Shown piece by piece: positions 13,201-24,200 of a DNA stretch of 64,000 nucleotides. The position numbers and the translations under genes are program-made. Below the pieces are notes generated by a model that worked only from the letters and a program-made list of their open reading frames with translations, was not told the DNA's origin and ran no database searches. The DNA is from Acanthococcus lagerstroemiae. Lineage: Eukaryota > Arthropoda > Insecta > Hemiptera > Eriococcidae. Location of the stretch: positions 26,991,312 through 27,055,311 of the forward strand of contig CM063113.1 of the NCBI GenBank assembly GCA_031841125.1, read 5' to 3'. Within the stretch, counting starts at the first letter, position 1, and each line of letters begins with the position of its first letter.

Positions 13201-15481
13201 CAGGTCGTACAACAAGCAACTGTGGTAGGAAGTAGTCGTTGGTTGACTGATAGGTGTCTGCATCATAGAAACAAACATGTCCTAATTTTTCATATTCGTC
13301 CATAAATTTATGGTATTCGGCTTGAAGCTCTGGTGGAAGACGTTCAATTCTGGTTAATGAACTCAACGCCATCTTGCGGGTATCTGACAGAACGGTTTCG
13401 TCAGCCTTCTTTGGGTAATGAGTAACGAATCTGCCACTCTCATTGCGGTGGTAGGTGGCTTCAAAATATTCATTACATTTGATATGCTCATCTTTAGAGT
13501 TTTCAGGTTCATAAAACTCGTCAGAATCGCACAATCTGCGCAGCTGCGCCTCAATGGTAGAGATGGTTGAATGGTACGAAAGGGCATAGCAAAATGTGGA
13601 TGGTGAGGTCTCCACATTTTCGACAGGAACAGCCCCAATAGCTAACCAATCAAAAACGGAGTTCCGTAGAGTTACCTCTCCAACTTCGATGGTTTGGTTG
13701 AGGAGGCACTTCTCTACATACTTAGCACCAAGTATGATGTCGACGTCTTGATATGGTAAGGTATCATCAGCAAACCGGATGTGGTCTACTTTGGATTTGA
13801 GCAGGTCCAATGAAGCGACTGAAACTTCATATTTAATGGCTGCAGGTGGCACAACACTACACTTGATTGGTAACTGGAATTGGTTGACTCTGGACAGGAG
13901 TGTTATAGAGAGAGAGCGCGTGCTTACAGCTGGTTTTTCACCTACGCCACTGATGCTCAGAATCGCAGATGATTGGGTGGTTGGTAGACGATACCGACGA
14001 ATTAAATTATCAGAGCTCATGGTTGGCTCAGATGCGTTATCGATGAGAAGGCGAGCTTTACCATAGGTAGTGCCGCATCTAAATCGAACGACGGCGGTTG
14101 GTAGAAGAATTACTTCGCCACCTACAGTGGTTGTATAGGTTTGTGTGGCTACTGTGGGTTCAGGCTGATTAGATGGTGCTTCATTGCCAGAAGCAGGAAC
14201 ACTGGGTTGTGAATTCGTTTGAGACGTAGGTTTCTCAATGTGCAACATGGTATGGTGCTTCTGATTGCAGGTCCTGCAATTGCGACTATGACATTGGCTG
14301 GTTTTGTGGTTATTGCCAAAGCAATTGATGCATAACCGGTTTTTCTTGATCAGCTCGAACCTTTCGGATGGTGTTTTTGCCGAAAACACTTTGCACTCGA
14401 GCAACAAGTGCGATGAGTTGCAAGCGACGCATTTGGTAACTCCAGTGCTAAATGACTTCTTGAAGTTGCTGTGGTTGTCTGAAGAGTTCATTTTGAGCGG
14501 TGGTTTTTGTTTGTCACGGGTAGACAAAACAAAAGAACGTTCGTCAGCAGCGGTAGCGCGGCTCTCAAGGAACCTTTTCAATGTCTCAAATGGTGGAAAC
14601 TTAGTCTTGTCCGTGAGGGAGTTTTCAAAGTCGCGCTTGGTCACCTCATCTAGCTTGGTCAGCACTAGGTAGCATAAAATTGAACCCCACAGGTCGGGAT
14701 TCTCACCGCCGACTTTTAAGCCACGCAGACTGGATGTTACTTCATCTAGCATCTTTCGGAGACCGGACTCGTCCTTTATCTGCTTAACTGCAAATAAATC
14801 GTTGAAATGAGCTCGAATTATTACTCGTTTATTCTCGTAACGTGATAAAAATTCGCGCCAGACGTTTGGGTAGTTGGCACCATCAGTTATGTCAACATCA
14901 CGAAGAAATTCTTCAGCTTTGCCAACTAAAGCTCGTTGCAGGTAAACTAGCTTACGGACGTTGGTAATTCTGGCTTCATCATGAATCATGTTTTGGAACA
15001 TGCTTTTGAATTTCATGAATTTCCTGGGATCGCCATCGAATTCAGGTATGTCGATTTTTGGTAGGCGTATGTCAGGTTGTGGTGCTGACTCCCCAGCATA
15101 CGAAATGGTAGATTCGTTACAAATTGACTCTCTACTCGGTGGTTTCATGTTCTTTAAAAGGCCGTTGATTTTGGCCATTTGAGATAGGACAAGAATTTTG
15201 GTATCATCCTGTTCTTTAAACAGCTCATCTTCTTGTTTCTTAATTTCAACCGCTTCAGTGCTGGTAATCTCAGTGAATGCTAACAAAATTGATTTGTCAA
15301 ATTGTTCATTCAATTCGGTCAGTTCCTGCTTGCAAAGTTCTAATCTTTCAAGGGAATCTTGTATGTTAGCTTTAGACCACTCGGCAACAAAGTCTTTGAT
15401 TCTGTTGATTTTTCGCTTCAGCAGTCTTCTGGTCGCGGCACTAGATGTAATTTCGGTAGACATGGTGATTAAAAGGTTCAC
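10229..15481 (-). CDS. BEL/Pao retrotransposon Gag-Pol polyprotein (1750 aa)
   Basis: One open frame without internal stops. Order of parts, with approximate residues: a Gag-like N-terminal region with the DUF1759-type stretch RLPKIDIPEFDGDPRKFMKF (about 140-160); Cys/His knuckles CVAC, CINCFGNNH and CRTCNQKHH (350-410); a retropepsin-like region with LLIDNAS (about 480); reverse transcriptase with SDFYMDDLITG (about 889); RNase H with FGFCDASD (about 1064); an integrase HHCC zinc region ending CVTCTRYRG (1380-1410); and an integrase core with VDFAGPF, WSDNGRNF and HGGIWEAAVKSAKHH (1447-1550). This order (PR-RT-RH-IN with an N-terminal gag in one ORF) is diagnostic of BEL/Pao. The first ATG and ATG+6 codons are both possible starts. 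The protease motif is D-N-A rather than the usual D-S/T-G. The ORF looks intact, so the insertion is young. Confidence 0.95.
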   Translation of the reverse strand: MNLLITMSTEITSSAATRRLLKRKINRIKDFVAEWSKANIQDSLERLELCKQELTELNEQFDKSILLAFTEITSTEAVEIKKQEDELFKEQDDTKILVLSQMAKINGLLKNMKPPSRESICNESTISYAGESAPQPDIRLPKIDIPEFDGDPRKFMKFKSMFQNMIHDEARITNVRKLVYLQRALVGKAEEFLRDVDITDGANYPNVWREFLSRYENKRVIIRAHFNDLFAVKQIKDESGLRKMLDEVTSSLRGLKVGGENPDLWGSILCYLVLTKLDEVTKRDFENSLTDKTKFPPFETLKRFLESRATAADERSFVLSTRDKQKPPLKMNSSDNHSNFKKSFSTGVTKCVACNSSHLLLECKVFSAKTPSERFELIKKNRLCINCFGNNHKTSQCHSRNCRTCNQKHHTMLHIEKPTSQTNSQPSVPASGNEAPSNQPEPTVATQTYTTTVGGEVILLPTAVVRFRCGTTYGKARLLIDNASEPTMSSDNLIRRYRLPTTQSSAILSISGVGEKPAVSTRSLSITLLSRVNQFQLPIKCSVVPPAAIKYEVSVASLDLLKSKVDHIRFADDTLPYQDVDIILGAKYVEKCLLNQTIEVGEVTLRNSVFDWLAIGAVPVENVETSPSTFCYALSYHSTISTIEAQLRRLCDSDEFYEPENSKDEHIKCNEYFEATYHRNESGRFVTHYPKKADETVLSDTRKMALSSLTRIERLPPELQAEYHKFMDEYEKLGHVCFYDADTYQSTNDYFLPQLLVVRPDKSTTKVRTVFHASYKTRSGKSLNDILMIGPTLQMDIFDTIVRFRLHPIAFAADIEKMYRQILVHPDDQHLQKIYYRSFPSAKLQVGVLQTVTYGTSPASFIATKCLSILADLIEDSNPKCADVIRSDFYMDDLITGCDTIKEAIELQKAVSNQLSTAHFPLRKYCCNSEEFLQSLNPSLIEPIDYRDITIGNIKLLGLRWIPNQDNISIVLKAENLPATITKRIMLSEIASIFDIVGILSPVTIRSKLLMQELWREKTSWDSPIPPKLEEMFRNYHSELTELLQFSIPRHYQLINSCQPFELFGFCDASDRAYCAVLYIRAALPNARPTLICAKTKVAPLKRPTIPRLELQAAVLLARLTQRIIKTIRRTPSEIFAFSDSTIVLSWLNKPPSSWKQYVSNRVMCITPILPPEKWRYINTKENPADLATRGITAKQLLTSELWLNGPPLVNRGIPPPFNQVENTIEVTKEQKIVCHATTASDECSLIAYFSSYQHLITAFAYVLRFAENSHDSKIRSTRFKLLLSPEEVRNSKNALIRYIQRSYYLPEIQTLEASKPFPPKSGLLSLSPFLDESGILRVGGRLRKSDLPFSKQHPIILPAKSQFLELYIRHLHQRYFHATKSFITTFVNTEFWIVGGLSHAVKKVIRSCVTCTRYRGKTLRQIIGQLPPDRITECDSFTYTGVDFAGPFECKCTGHRTTKTFKVYIAIFVCMSSRAIHIEIVSSLTTTAFLDSLKRFAARRGLPKTIWSDNGRNFVGASNYLDLTSHDLAKFALSEGITWKFIPPRAPNHGGIWEAAVKSAKHHFRRVIGEQVLTFEEYCTFFSQTEAVLNSRPLCYQKVNDQEYVAITPAHLVIGRPLLTAIDGETPLSTSVNARYALRENIFRSFWSSWRADYLNQLQTKYKWRHPHRNLQPGDVVLIKEDNLLPSSWPMAVVEAAQPDQLGDVRVVQLRSTQGPRTRSIRQLVPLPLDEPGGSSAGSVSGTTSAPRV

Positions 15482-15807
15482 AGAATGGCTTACAAATTGA
15501 TGGCAAACGAAACGACGAAAATGGTAGTAACTGGTACGGTGGTTGAATGCAGCGATGATAAGCCGGTTCTGGTACCAGAAAGTGGTTTAGCTACAGCTTT
15601 CAAACTCAGAAGATTGAAGGAGATCAATTTGTCGCCGATGTGGAAGCAGGATTGCAACTCAAATGAACAGCATTGGCGGTAAACAGTCCGCGGTATCAGT
15701 ATTGAGTAATTTGGTGGAATGCTTCCGCGGTAGTAATACTCGTATTAAATTAAAAAGCTTACTTTTGATCGTAAATCACAAGCTGGCTTGACTGTAATTA
15801 GACAGTC
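15482..15807 (-). other. BEL 5' untranslated leader
   Basis: It lies between the primer binding site and the first ATG of the polyprotein. A 65-codon open frame on the opposite strand has no recognisable features and is treated as chance. Confidence 0.6.
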
Positions 15808-15825
15808 ATCCGGCCCGGAGGACCA
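15808..15825 (-). other. Primer binding site of the BEL element
   Basis: Immediately inside the 5' LTR the minus strand reads TGGTCCTCCGGGCCGGAT. TGG at the first position is complementary to the CCA end of a tRNA, as expected for minus-strand priming. The priming tRNA was not identified. Confidence 0.75.
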
Positions 15826-15858
15826 TGTTTAGGTGAGGGGGCGGTAGATTCGCGGAGT
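15826..15858 (-). repeat. Truncated 5' LTR remnant (33 bp)
   Basis: It is identical to 9834-9866, the outer 33 bp of the 3' LTR, and sits directly beside the primer binding site as an LTR should. Beyond 15858 the sequence is satellite, so the promoter-bearing part of this LTR is absent. Confidence 0.8.
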
Positions 15859-16335
15859 AACAGTCTTCAATTCAAAATTATTGATTTTTCTGAATTTTGA
15901 AAATTCCTCTATACAAAATTTTTAATTTCACAAATTAATACTTATTTTAAATTTAAACTATATAAATGAAAAATAATTTATTTTTAAAAACAACATTATT
16001 AATATTATAAAAACAAATTCAATTAGTATAAATTCCTTAACCGAATAAACTGAATTTAAACATTTTAAATATTTAATTGAATTATTAAAAGAAATAAAAA
16101 TAATTATATTATAAATTAATAAAACTATTATACATCATGTCTTTTTTGGGGCAAAAAAATTTTCGGAGTGCTTCGGCGTCGGCGCTGGTGCTAAGTTACT
16201 CAATTTTCGAGACGAATTCAAATCCGTCGTCAAAATTGAGCTACAGTCATTTTTGACTCGAATTGAACGATTTTCCCAACTTTTTCGAGTGTATCTCGGG
16301 AACGGAGTGTCGCCACCAAATTTGAACACCGCAGT
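15859..16335 (+). repeat. 511-bp satellite array, right part (fourth unit)
   Basis: It continues the unit broken by the BEL element: removing 9834-15858 and one target copy puts the next landmark (16240) about 507 bases after 9701. It ends near 16332, where the sequence turns unique. Confidence 0.88.
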
Positions 16336-16339
16336 AGGG

Positions 16340-18176
16340 TGCTTGCAGCGCTGCACGCGGCGAACACCCTAAAAATAAAAGCAAAATAAACAAGCAGTGT
16401 CGCTACATGAGGGTCGGCTGTGCCTGTACCTGCCTGTACCAATCAAAGCTTCGAACTGCGAAGCTGCAGACGGCGGTCGCGCAACAAAGTTCATTCTCTA
16501 AATCTGTCTACAATTACTCTCAAATTTAAATGAAAAAATGGATTCGTGGAGCTAGAAGACTTTTTCTTCTAATCTTCTTAATTCAACCAATTCGGGTGGC
16601 ATCTTAGGAAATTGTAAATTTTTATCGGATAGAGACAAAGGAAAAATTCTATAGTGCAGCTTTCTTCTGATGACCTCAGTCAGTATTTCAGGTGTAAGTC
16701 GCCAAGTCCAGCCAGCCCTCTAGTTCGAATACAGATTCGAGAGGCTTTTTACATGAGTCTACGTTGATGGTTTCAAACGCTGTTATACGTCTACTGTGGC
16801 TCTTGAAACCTGGCTAAGAGACTTTATCGGAAGGCGTGTTCTGAAATCGAAGGAAGGCCACTTGGAGATCTGACTAACTCGATTTCCTTTCATCGGGTTG
16901 GAATGACACGTCGTTTTGTTGTTTAGATAGGTACTTACTTCATGTATAGACTTGGTGTATTTGTATCCTAATGAGCCAAGTGCTCGAAATACGTATCTGC
17001 AAATTGTCCTCAGATGGAAAATATTAAACAGTTCGAGGTAGCTTTTACTGGAACTTCTTGGGCGTTGATGAGCGCTAAAAGGGCGCGTATGGAAAATAAC
17101 GGTATGTAAATATAGACCGTGCTGTATACGACGTCGTTGGGGATGACGTTTAATGCCTTGGGTACGCGAAGGGATTGTCGAAGTGTATCGCGTTGACATT
17201 TTAATCGTCTCTTGGTATGTTTACCTTTCAGTCATTTTCGACAATTACAGAACGCCGCGGTTGTTCATGTTTTTCGAAAGGGTGTCTGGGCGCCATTATT
17301 ACTGTCGAATATTCTAAAACGATTTTGTGGCGTGTGCAAAGTGACGTCTTCGGTCCCGCCTCGTCGCCCTTGTACCAGGGAGAACGAGCGACGTGGATGT
17401 ATTTTTGAAGAACTTAATGGATTAGAAAAATACTGGCGTACGTGAGAATGTGTGACGATTTTGAAAGTTGGGCTGCGCGGTCACCTTGAAATGAGTGGAG
17501 AGAAGGAATAATGACGTGAAACTTTTCTATTGAGATTGTGATCAGTAGTGCCACTGGAGTGTAATGATGATTTGGATGCCTTGGCGATTCACTCGATTCG
17601 GTGGATATTAGAGGTTGGATGGGACCCATTAAGAATGCCGGTGATGGTCTGCGTGAATTCCTCAGGCTTGGTTAACCGCGGTACAAGAGATATGTGGGCA
17701 ACTCCTTCCTGAAAAGAAAATTTCGAATCTAAAATGCTTCGAAATTAGTCGACCAAAGCGGAAAACTGAAAACTTCGCCACCACTTCCCCCACCGTAATA
17801 AACACATAATGTTACCTACCTAATTCCGGAAATCTGCAGAGGAAAATCTATTATCTCTGGATCGAGCCAGCCCGCTAAGTAGTCGAGTTAAATAGGAAGA
17901 CCGACGGAGAGAAAGATCAAGAGACGATGGGCAGACAGAGAATCGTTTTCATGATTTTTATCATTTCTCCTATTTTTTTATTTGCTTTTTGACCTCCGAA
18001 CCTGAGATCACCCGAGGAGATTATTTAATTTAGCTATGTTCAAATAAAGTCGTTTGTACATACTTTGTTAAAGTCCAAACTATCTACATCACAGTTTTGA
18101 CCAGTCTTGTGTGTAGTTGATTTTAATTTATACCTTCTATAGTAAATTTAACAAATATGTTTTTTCTGCTTTACAG
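16340..18176. other. No recognised gene; region upstream of first unc-76 exon found
   Basis: Includes a moderately CpG-rich part (17040-17460) and a duplicated cctgtacc motif near 16421-16440. I searched for the missing N-terminal unc-76 exon here and did not find a convincing match. Confidence 0.4.
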
Positions 18177-18285
18177 AATGTGGTGGACGATCACTGGCAA
18201 CTTCGGTAACATACTGCCTATAGACTGGTCCAAATCGTATTCTCGAAAAGTGCATATGCCTGCGTTGAATCTCAAGCAGCCTAGG
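18177..18285 (+). CDS. unc-76: unc-76 coding exon a
   Basis: A polypyrimidine tract and TTTACAG acceptor precede it, and AGG|gtaagt follows. It encodes 36 codons from ATG 18178, including the WSKSYSRK segment shared by insect Unc-76 proteins. One base (A, 18177) precedes the ATG, so an upstream exon would finish its codon here. The ATG could instead serve as an internal start for a short isoform. The exon ends in phase 0. Confidence 0.9.
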
Positions 18286-21200
18286 GTAAGTAATTGTTGC
18301 TGAATGTGTAACTATTCATTGAATTGAAGAGCTCGTTTTCGAAGTGGGTCAAGTCAATTATTTTGACAAAAATAAGTTTGATACGCCATCTGGTGGTGTT
18401 AAGTGGTAACTATTCGGACCTAGCAACGTAATGGCTGACATCTGGCGGAAGTTTTCAACAACACTTGTTCTTTTGTGTTCTTATCAACGTTAGGAGAAAA
18501 TCGTACATTTTTATCCTAACGTTGATTCGAGATTCAATAGAAAATCGTAAAACTAAGGAAACTATAGTAAACATTGGGTACTCTTGAGCCGCCATATTGA
18601 AGCACTGTTCTCTTATCATATGCACATATTTATATCAACCATCGTTTGGTCAGTTTCGTTTTCTTACGTTTACGAGTTTTTTCTTTAATGGCTTCGATTT
18701 CCGCGTAATGTCATACTGTCGTGATCCGTGATACGGAATTTTCACGTATATCCACTTGAAAATGTCCCGGGAAAAGTACCAAAAGCTCGCTAGTACTAGG
18801 GTAGTTTCTCACCAGTATTAAGCATTAACACTTTTCAATGATCGAAAGATCGAACCTTTCGTCTCAGACATAGATTACTTACTTATAATACATCAGTCCA
18901 GTTGCGATTGGTAAACGTTTTTGGTATTATAAAAGGATGAGATGACCAGATGACGAGAAGTCGAAACTCGAAACTGAAGCTGAGGTAATCATATCAGTGA
19001 AGCTGTATCCAAAATCGGAAATACAACATAGACATTTTTGAAGCCAGAGCCGAATCTGAAAGATCCTTCTATCTTGCAATTAAGCTGAATCCGAATCTGA
19101 GTTCATAAGTTTCGGCTTTCCCAACCCTGGCATACAATTGCAATATACAGAATAAATAATTTACGTCATAATTCTTGGTCATAAATAAGTTGGAAAAACA
19201 GGCTTGCGTAATAACGCTCCTTACATTCAGATACAATCCGTGAGAGTGAGATATTTTTACTTATCGACTAATTAATAAAATGAAAAATTAGTACGTGGGC
19301 GTTGAAGTGTATAACTTGTGGACTCATGAAAGAACTGACTGTCATCAATGACAATTTTGGCTTCAACTACTCGGATAAAGTTAATCTGACAAGATTTATA
19401 AAGCAGAACAAACGGCCATGATGTGCCATTCAGTGGCTAGTGTTTTTATAAGTTTACTGAATTTCACACTTCAACATTACACGTATACATACTGTTCTAA
19501 TTTTCAAAAATGTTTCTTATCTGTTTCTTGTCACATAATCACAATACAGTTTTAAGCGCAAGCTCCTTTCTTTGAAGATTACCATTTTCGGCCTTTATTT
19601 TTCGCATTGTTTCATTCATCTTGTCAATTTCTTTTGATATAACTATAGAAACCAAGGATATAAATCTAGACTAATATAAATCATCTGAACAGATTTACAT
19701 CGTAACATATTAGATCTTTGACATGACATACGACTGTCAAGCAGGGATTACTTCTGTATTCACAATACTGTATATTTCAATCACAGGCGCCGAACTTTCT
19801 AAAACTCAGTAGGGGCTCGTCGATAAAATTACGATTAGGTACTTCGAAATTTAAACATTTCTAGATTTTATACTCATTTACCGATTTTTTCAGTGGGTGC
19901 CTGAGCCCCGGGCACCCATGGGTTTCGGCGTCTATGAACGAACCTCTATTGGTGTCCTAAACGTTTCGTTTGACACAACTAAGAAGCTACTGACAATTTA
20001 ACGAAACTTTAAAATCATTTTCTTAAAATGAACTTCGAAATTCCTTTGCATGTCACTGATACTATGTTCTGTTGATACTGTGCTTCAATATGGCGGCTCG
20101 AGAGTACCTATTGGGATTTGAACTTAAAGAGTTTCAAGTGTTGGCTGCCCTGCGATATGTGTAAGTGATCACGTATGATTTACCGTAAGCGTGTAGCAAA
20201 CTTCAACTATCATTAAGTCGATCAGAAATTCAGTTTCAAAGAAAATTTGTCCTAAATTCGATTGCATCATAACCAAAAAATTAAATTATAATTAGTTCTA
20301 CTGGCAGAATAATTCTTTGTCGGTTTTTTCCCTACTGAAGATAGCAGTGTTTCTATTTGAAAGTACACATGATCACTCACTCATTTTCACCCGCTTACAC
20401 CCGCGCAGGTAATTTTGCAGCGCACTCTAGTGCAGGTTTAAATCCCAATAGTCTATTATAGTTTCCCTAGTAAAACGACATCAGCGCGCCACCACGCTGC
20501 TAGGTCCAATTATAAAGTAGGTATCCCGACCTTAGACCATATGTACAAATAATAGACCGCTAGCGCTCCACAAGAGCCCGTGTTATAGAGTGGGATGTGG
20601 GAACTAAAGACGTTTATACTACTACACTAGATACCTAACTTCAGCCTGCTAGTAGTATAAACCCTTCTCATCCACCCCGCGTTTTAGTATCCCATCTGCT
20701 AGCGTCATTGGTATAGAAAATCGGCTCCAATGCATTTTAAGGGAAATTGGTCATTTTTAAGTCGCGCTTCTTATATTTTGCCTGGGTAAAACGATCTGAA
20801 AATTGGACAGACCATGCATTCATATTTTGGGAGCAGGAAAATATAAAAAAAACAATATGCTACACTTCAATTTCTTATTTTTTTTAAATTTGAACGCCGG
20901 CACCTCTACGCGAAATTCACCATGTATTTTAAATGGGGAAAATAACTATACCGGTGACTGGCGAACGCTTATGCAACATTCGCACAAAGTTTGGATACGC
21001 CTATTTTACTATGGTAGTAGTAGGGCTCTATAGTTTCACCTGGGTATACTAAGCCGCCATTTTAGTTCATACTGCGCCCATGGATGCCGAATCCGACTAT
21101 GCGGAGCGTAACGCGTAGTCAATTCGGCATCGACGGGCGCAGTATGAACCAAAATGGTGGCTTAGTATACCCAGGTGAAACTATAGAGCCCTAGTAGTAG

Positions 21201-24200
21201 AGGAAGTTAGGTATCTAGTGTAGTAGTATAAACGTCTTTGGTGGGAACCAACATCGCACAGCATGTGCATAAGTAGTTGTGTGTAAATGTGTATAAATGT
21301 AACCATCGGCTGATCATAAGCGGAATTAGATATTAGAAGCGCGACGTGGAAGAAGGACCTCCGTCTTATAGGAAATACATTGATTGAAGGTCCTTTTTCT
21401 ACGCAGCTATCACCTATCGATATTGGTCACAGGATTTTGTGAACATTGTTCAAAACTCCCCGATCTGTTTTTAACCATTCTCCCAAGCCGAAAATTCAAG
21501 GTAGAAATATTGAGATTTTAATACATGCAATAAAAGAAATGCTGATTAATCGTACAGACAGCGGCAGGAAAAGATTTTCAAAGTGGTTTTCAACAATATG
21601 CATCATATTATCGCAACACAATAAAAACGAAGAAAGCGAAATACCCTCCGTGGTTTAATAAAGAAATAATTTGTAAGCTAAAACATAAGGAACACGCTAG
21701 GCAAATGTATAAGAAAACCGGTATAAATACTTATTTAAACAGGTTTTAGGATCTTAGAAAAGAGACGAAAAAAATGATTAAAGAGGCTGAAATTAGGCAT
21801 GGTACTGACCTGGAAAACAATTACAATAAAAACCCACAAAATTCTTGGAAAGAAATCAATAAAAAAAGTCAAAAACTGGGAGTTCTGATTTCCTCAAGGA
21901 TATGAAGGGAATAGTAAGAGAGGGAGATGAAATGACTTCAGCATTCGCTGAATTTTTTCATTCTGTATACGTGTTGGAAGATGTAGTGTCCCCAGTCACA
22001 GCTGCACCATGTCCCCCCTCTTGCGCCCCAATCTTCATTACCCGTATTTTGCCAAAAGACGTAAAGATGGCAATTTCACAATTAAAAGTAAAACACTCCC
22101 TAGGCCCGGACAATGTTCCTTCATACGTTTATAAGGGGATCGCAGAATTTCTGATAGAACCACTAACCTACTTGTACAACCTCAGTATATCGAACTGTGT
22201 CTTCCCTACAGCATGGAAATGTTCTAAAGTCGTCCCAATCCCAAAGAAAGAGCCATATAAAAACGTAACCAACTACAGACCAATATCCTTAATCCCAATG
22301 CCAGCGAAAGTTTTCGAAATGATCATTTACAACTATCTATACCCCAAATTAAAATGCCTTATATCATCTAGTCAGCATGGTTTCGTAGGAGGAAGATCGA
22401 TAAATACGAACCTAATAAATTTTATAGAATATATAAATCGAAGTATGGACGAAGGTATATCAGTAGATGTTATTTATACTGATTTTCAAAAAGCATTCGA
22501 TTCTGTAAATCATAAGATTCTGAAGAAAAAGTTCAATGATTTAGGATTTTCAGATAATTTATGTGACTTCTTTTGGTCATATCTTACTGGTAGGGTACAG
22601 TATGTTTCGTACAGGGGTCGTACATCGGAAAAATTTGCATGCCGATCTGGAGTGCCACAAGGCTCAAATCTTGGTCCCATGCTATTTTTACTATTCGTTA
22701 ACGACTTGCCTTCAGTGATCCAAGACTCGGAAATACTGATGTACGCTGACGATGTAAAAATGTACCGTTCAATAAAACACCACACAGATTTTGAAAGCCT
22801 GCAAAAAGATTTAGATAGACTCGCGCGCTGGAGCATTGAAAATAGGTTTTCGTTAAACGTTGGGAAATGCACTTACACTACTTTCACTCGAAAAAAGCAA
22901 TAGATCGAATACGAGTACGCTATATTGGGAAAAAAACTAACTAGGTCAGATAAGATCAGAGATTTGGGCATCCTTTTGGACAGGGAGTTGGCCTTTCACG
23001 ATCACATTGAAAGTGTTATGTCTAGGGCGAGAAGAATGGCGTACTTCATTGTCAGGAACTCAGCGAACTTCAAAAAAACTAGCACCTTGAAAATACTATA
23101 TTTTTCTTTTGTTAGATCACTTCTGGAATTCGGAGTTTTAGTTTGGTTTCCACATACCCTCAAAGTCATTGAAAAAATAGGAAAAATACAAAATAGACTT
23201 CTGAGGTACGTTCATTTTAAAAATTTTGAATACTACCCCGACCCTGAAAACATACCCTATTCTGAAATTCTGGCTGGATATGAAATTGAATCTCTAAGAA
23301 AACGAAGAGAAAAAACAGCAATAATGTTTCTATATGATCTAATTCACGGTAACATTAACGATGAAAAACTGCTTATAGAAATAAATATTTGGGCTCCAAA
23401 AATACAATCTAGATACAAAAAATACTTCTCTCTGAAAAAATATCGCACCACTAAAATGGAATTTTCCCCATTAAACAACATCATGAAAATTACGAATGAT
23501 TTTTTAACAGTGTGTACTTGCGCTGACATGTATAGTATGCCTAGATCGGCGTTTAAGCGGTTAGTGGAGGGATGGGGAGATGTGGGATCGCGGACGTGCG
23601 GCCCATTTATTATATTTATATTATACATGTATTGTTTTATTATTATTATTATTTTATCAGTTTTTCCTTAGTTTATTATTACTATTATTTACTTTTATTT
23701 TTATTTATTTTTTCATTTTTTATTATTTTTTTTTACTTCTACTTTTATTTACTTTTTCATTTTTTATTATTTTTACTTTTATTAGTTTTATTTATCTTTT
23801 TTGATTTATTTATTTATTTATTTATTTATTAGACATTTTTAAAGCCCACCTCGCAACAGCTCCTTATGGGCCAAAACAGCGTGGGGGCTAAATGAATAAC
23901 AATAATAATAATAATAATAATATTAATAATAATAATAATAATAATAGTGGTAGTAGTAATTAAACTAAAGATAGAAATGGGACCGGGATCATGTGCGCAG
24001 GTGTGCGGGATGGGTGCCCCCTGATACTGTCCTTACTGCATATCAGTTTGAGTTTAGGTATGCGCGAGTACTTCTAATATTTCTTTTTTAAACTTTTCTT
24101 TCTTCATATCAAATATGTCCATTTTCGAATTGATTTTTTCTACTTCATTATGCAATTCCATTGCTCGGTTAAGCGGAGTTTTTTGCGATTGTAATGTGCG

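Larger units (their letters stand above)
9834..15858 (-). mobile_element. BEL/Pao LTR retrotransposon inserted in a satellite unit
   Basis: The element carries the 1750-aa ORF and is bounded by an exact 33-bp direct repeat (9834-9866 and 15826-15858, starting TGTTTAGGTGAGG on the plus strand). The flanking sequence is the 511-bp satellite, and AACAGTC borders it on both sides, matching the uninterrupted satellite copies. That gives a target duplication of about 5-7 bp, ambiguous because of microhomology at the right edge. The 5' LTR side is severely shortened (see 15826-15858). Confidence 0.9.
21430..23946 (+). mobile_element. Jockey/CR1-like LINE, 5'-truncated, plus strand
   Basis: Contains a frameshifted endonuclease-RT linker (KYPPWFNKEIICKLKHKEH near 21639), a reverse transcriptase, a C-terminal domain, then a T-rich 3' region and a tail of AAT repeats at 23897-23946. 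Short 3' microsatellite tails and 5' truncation are usual for this LINE group. Confidence 0.85.

Noticed and set aside
10463..15500. Plus-strand frames of 60-180 codons across the BEL element
   Set aside because: They are antisense to the intact 1750-codon polyprotein and have no recognisable content.
23572..23832. Hydrophobic poly-Phe/Tyr/Leu frames that look like membrane proteins
   Set aside because: They are translations of the T-rich LINE 3' tract.
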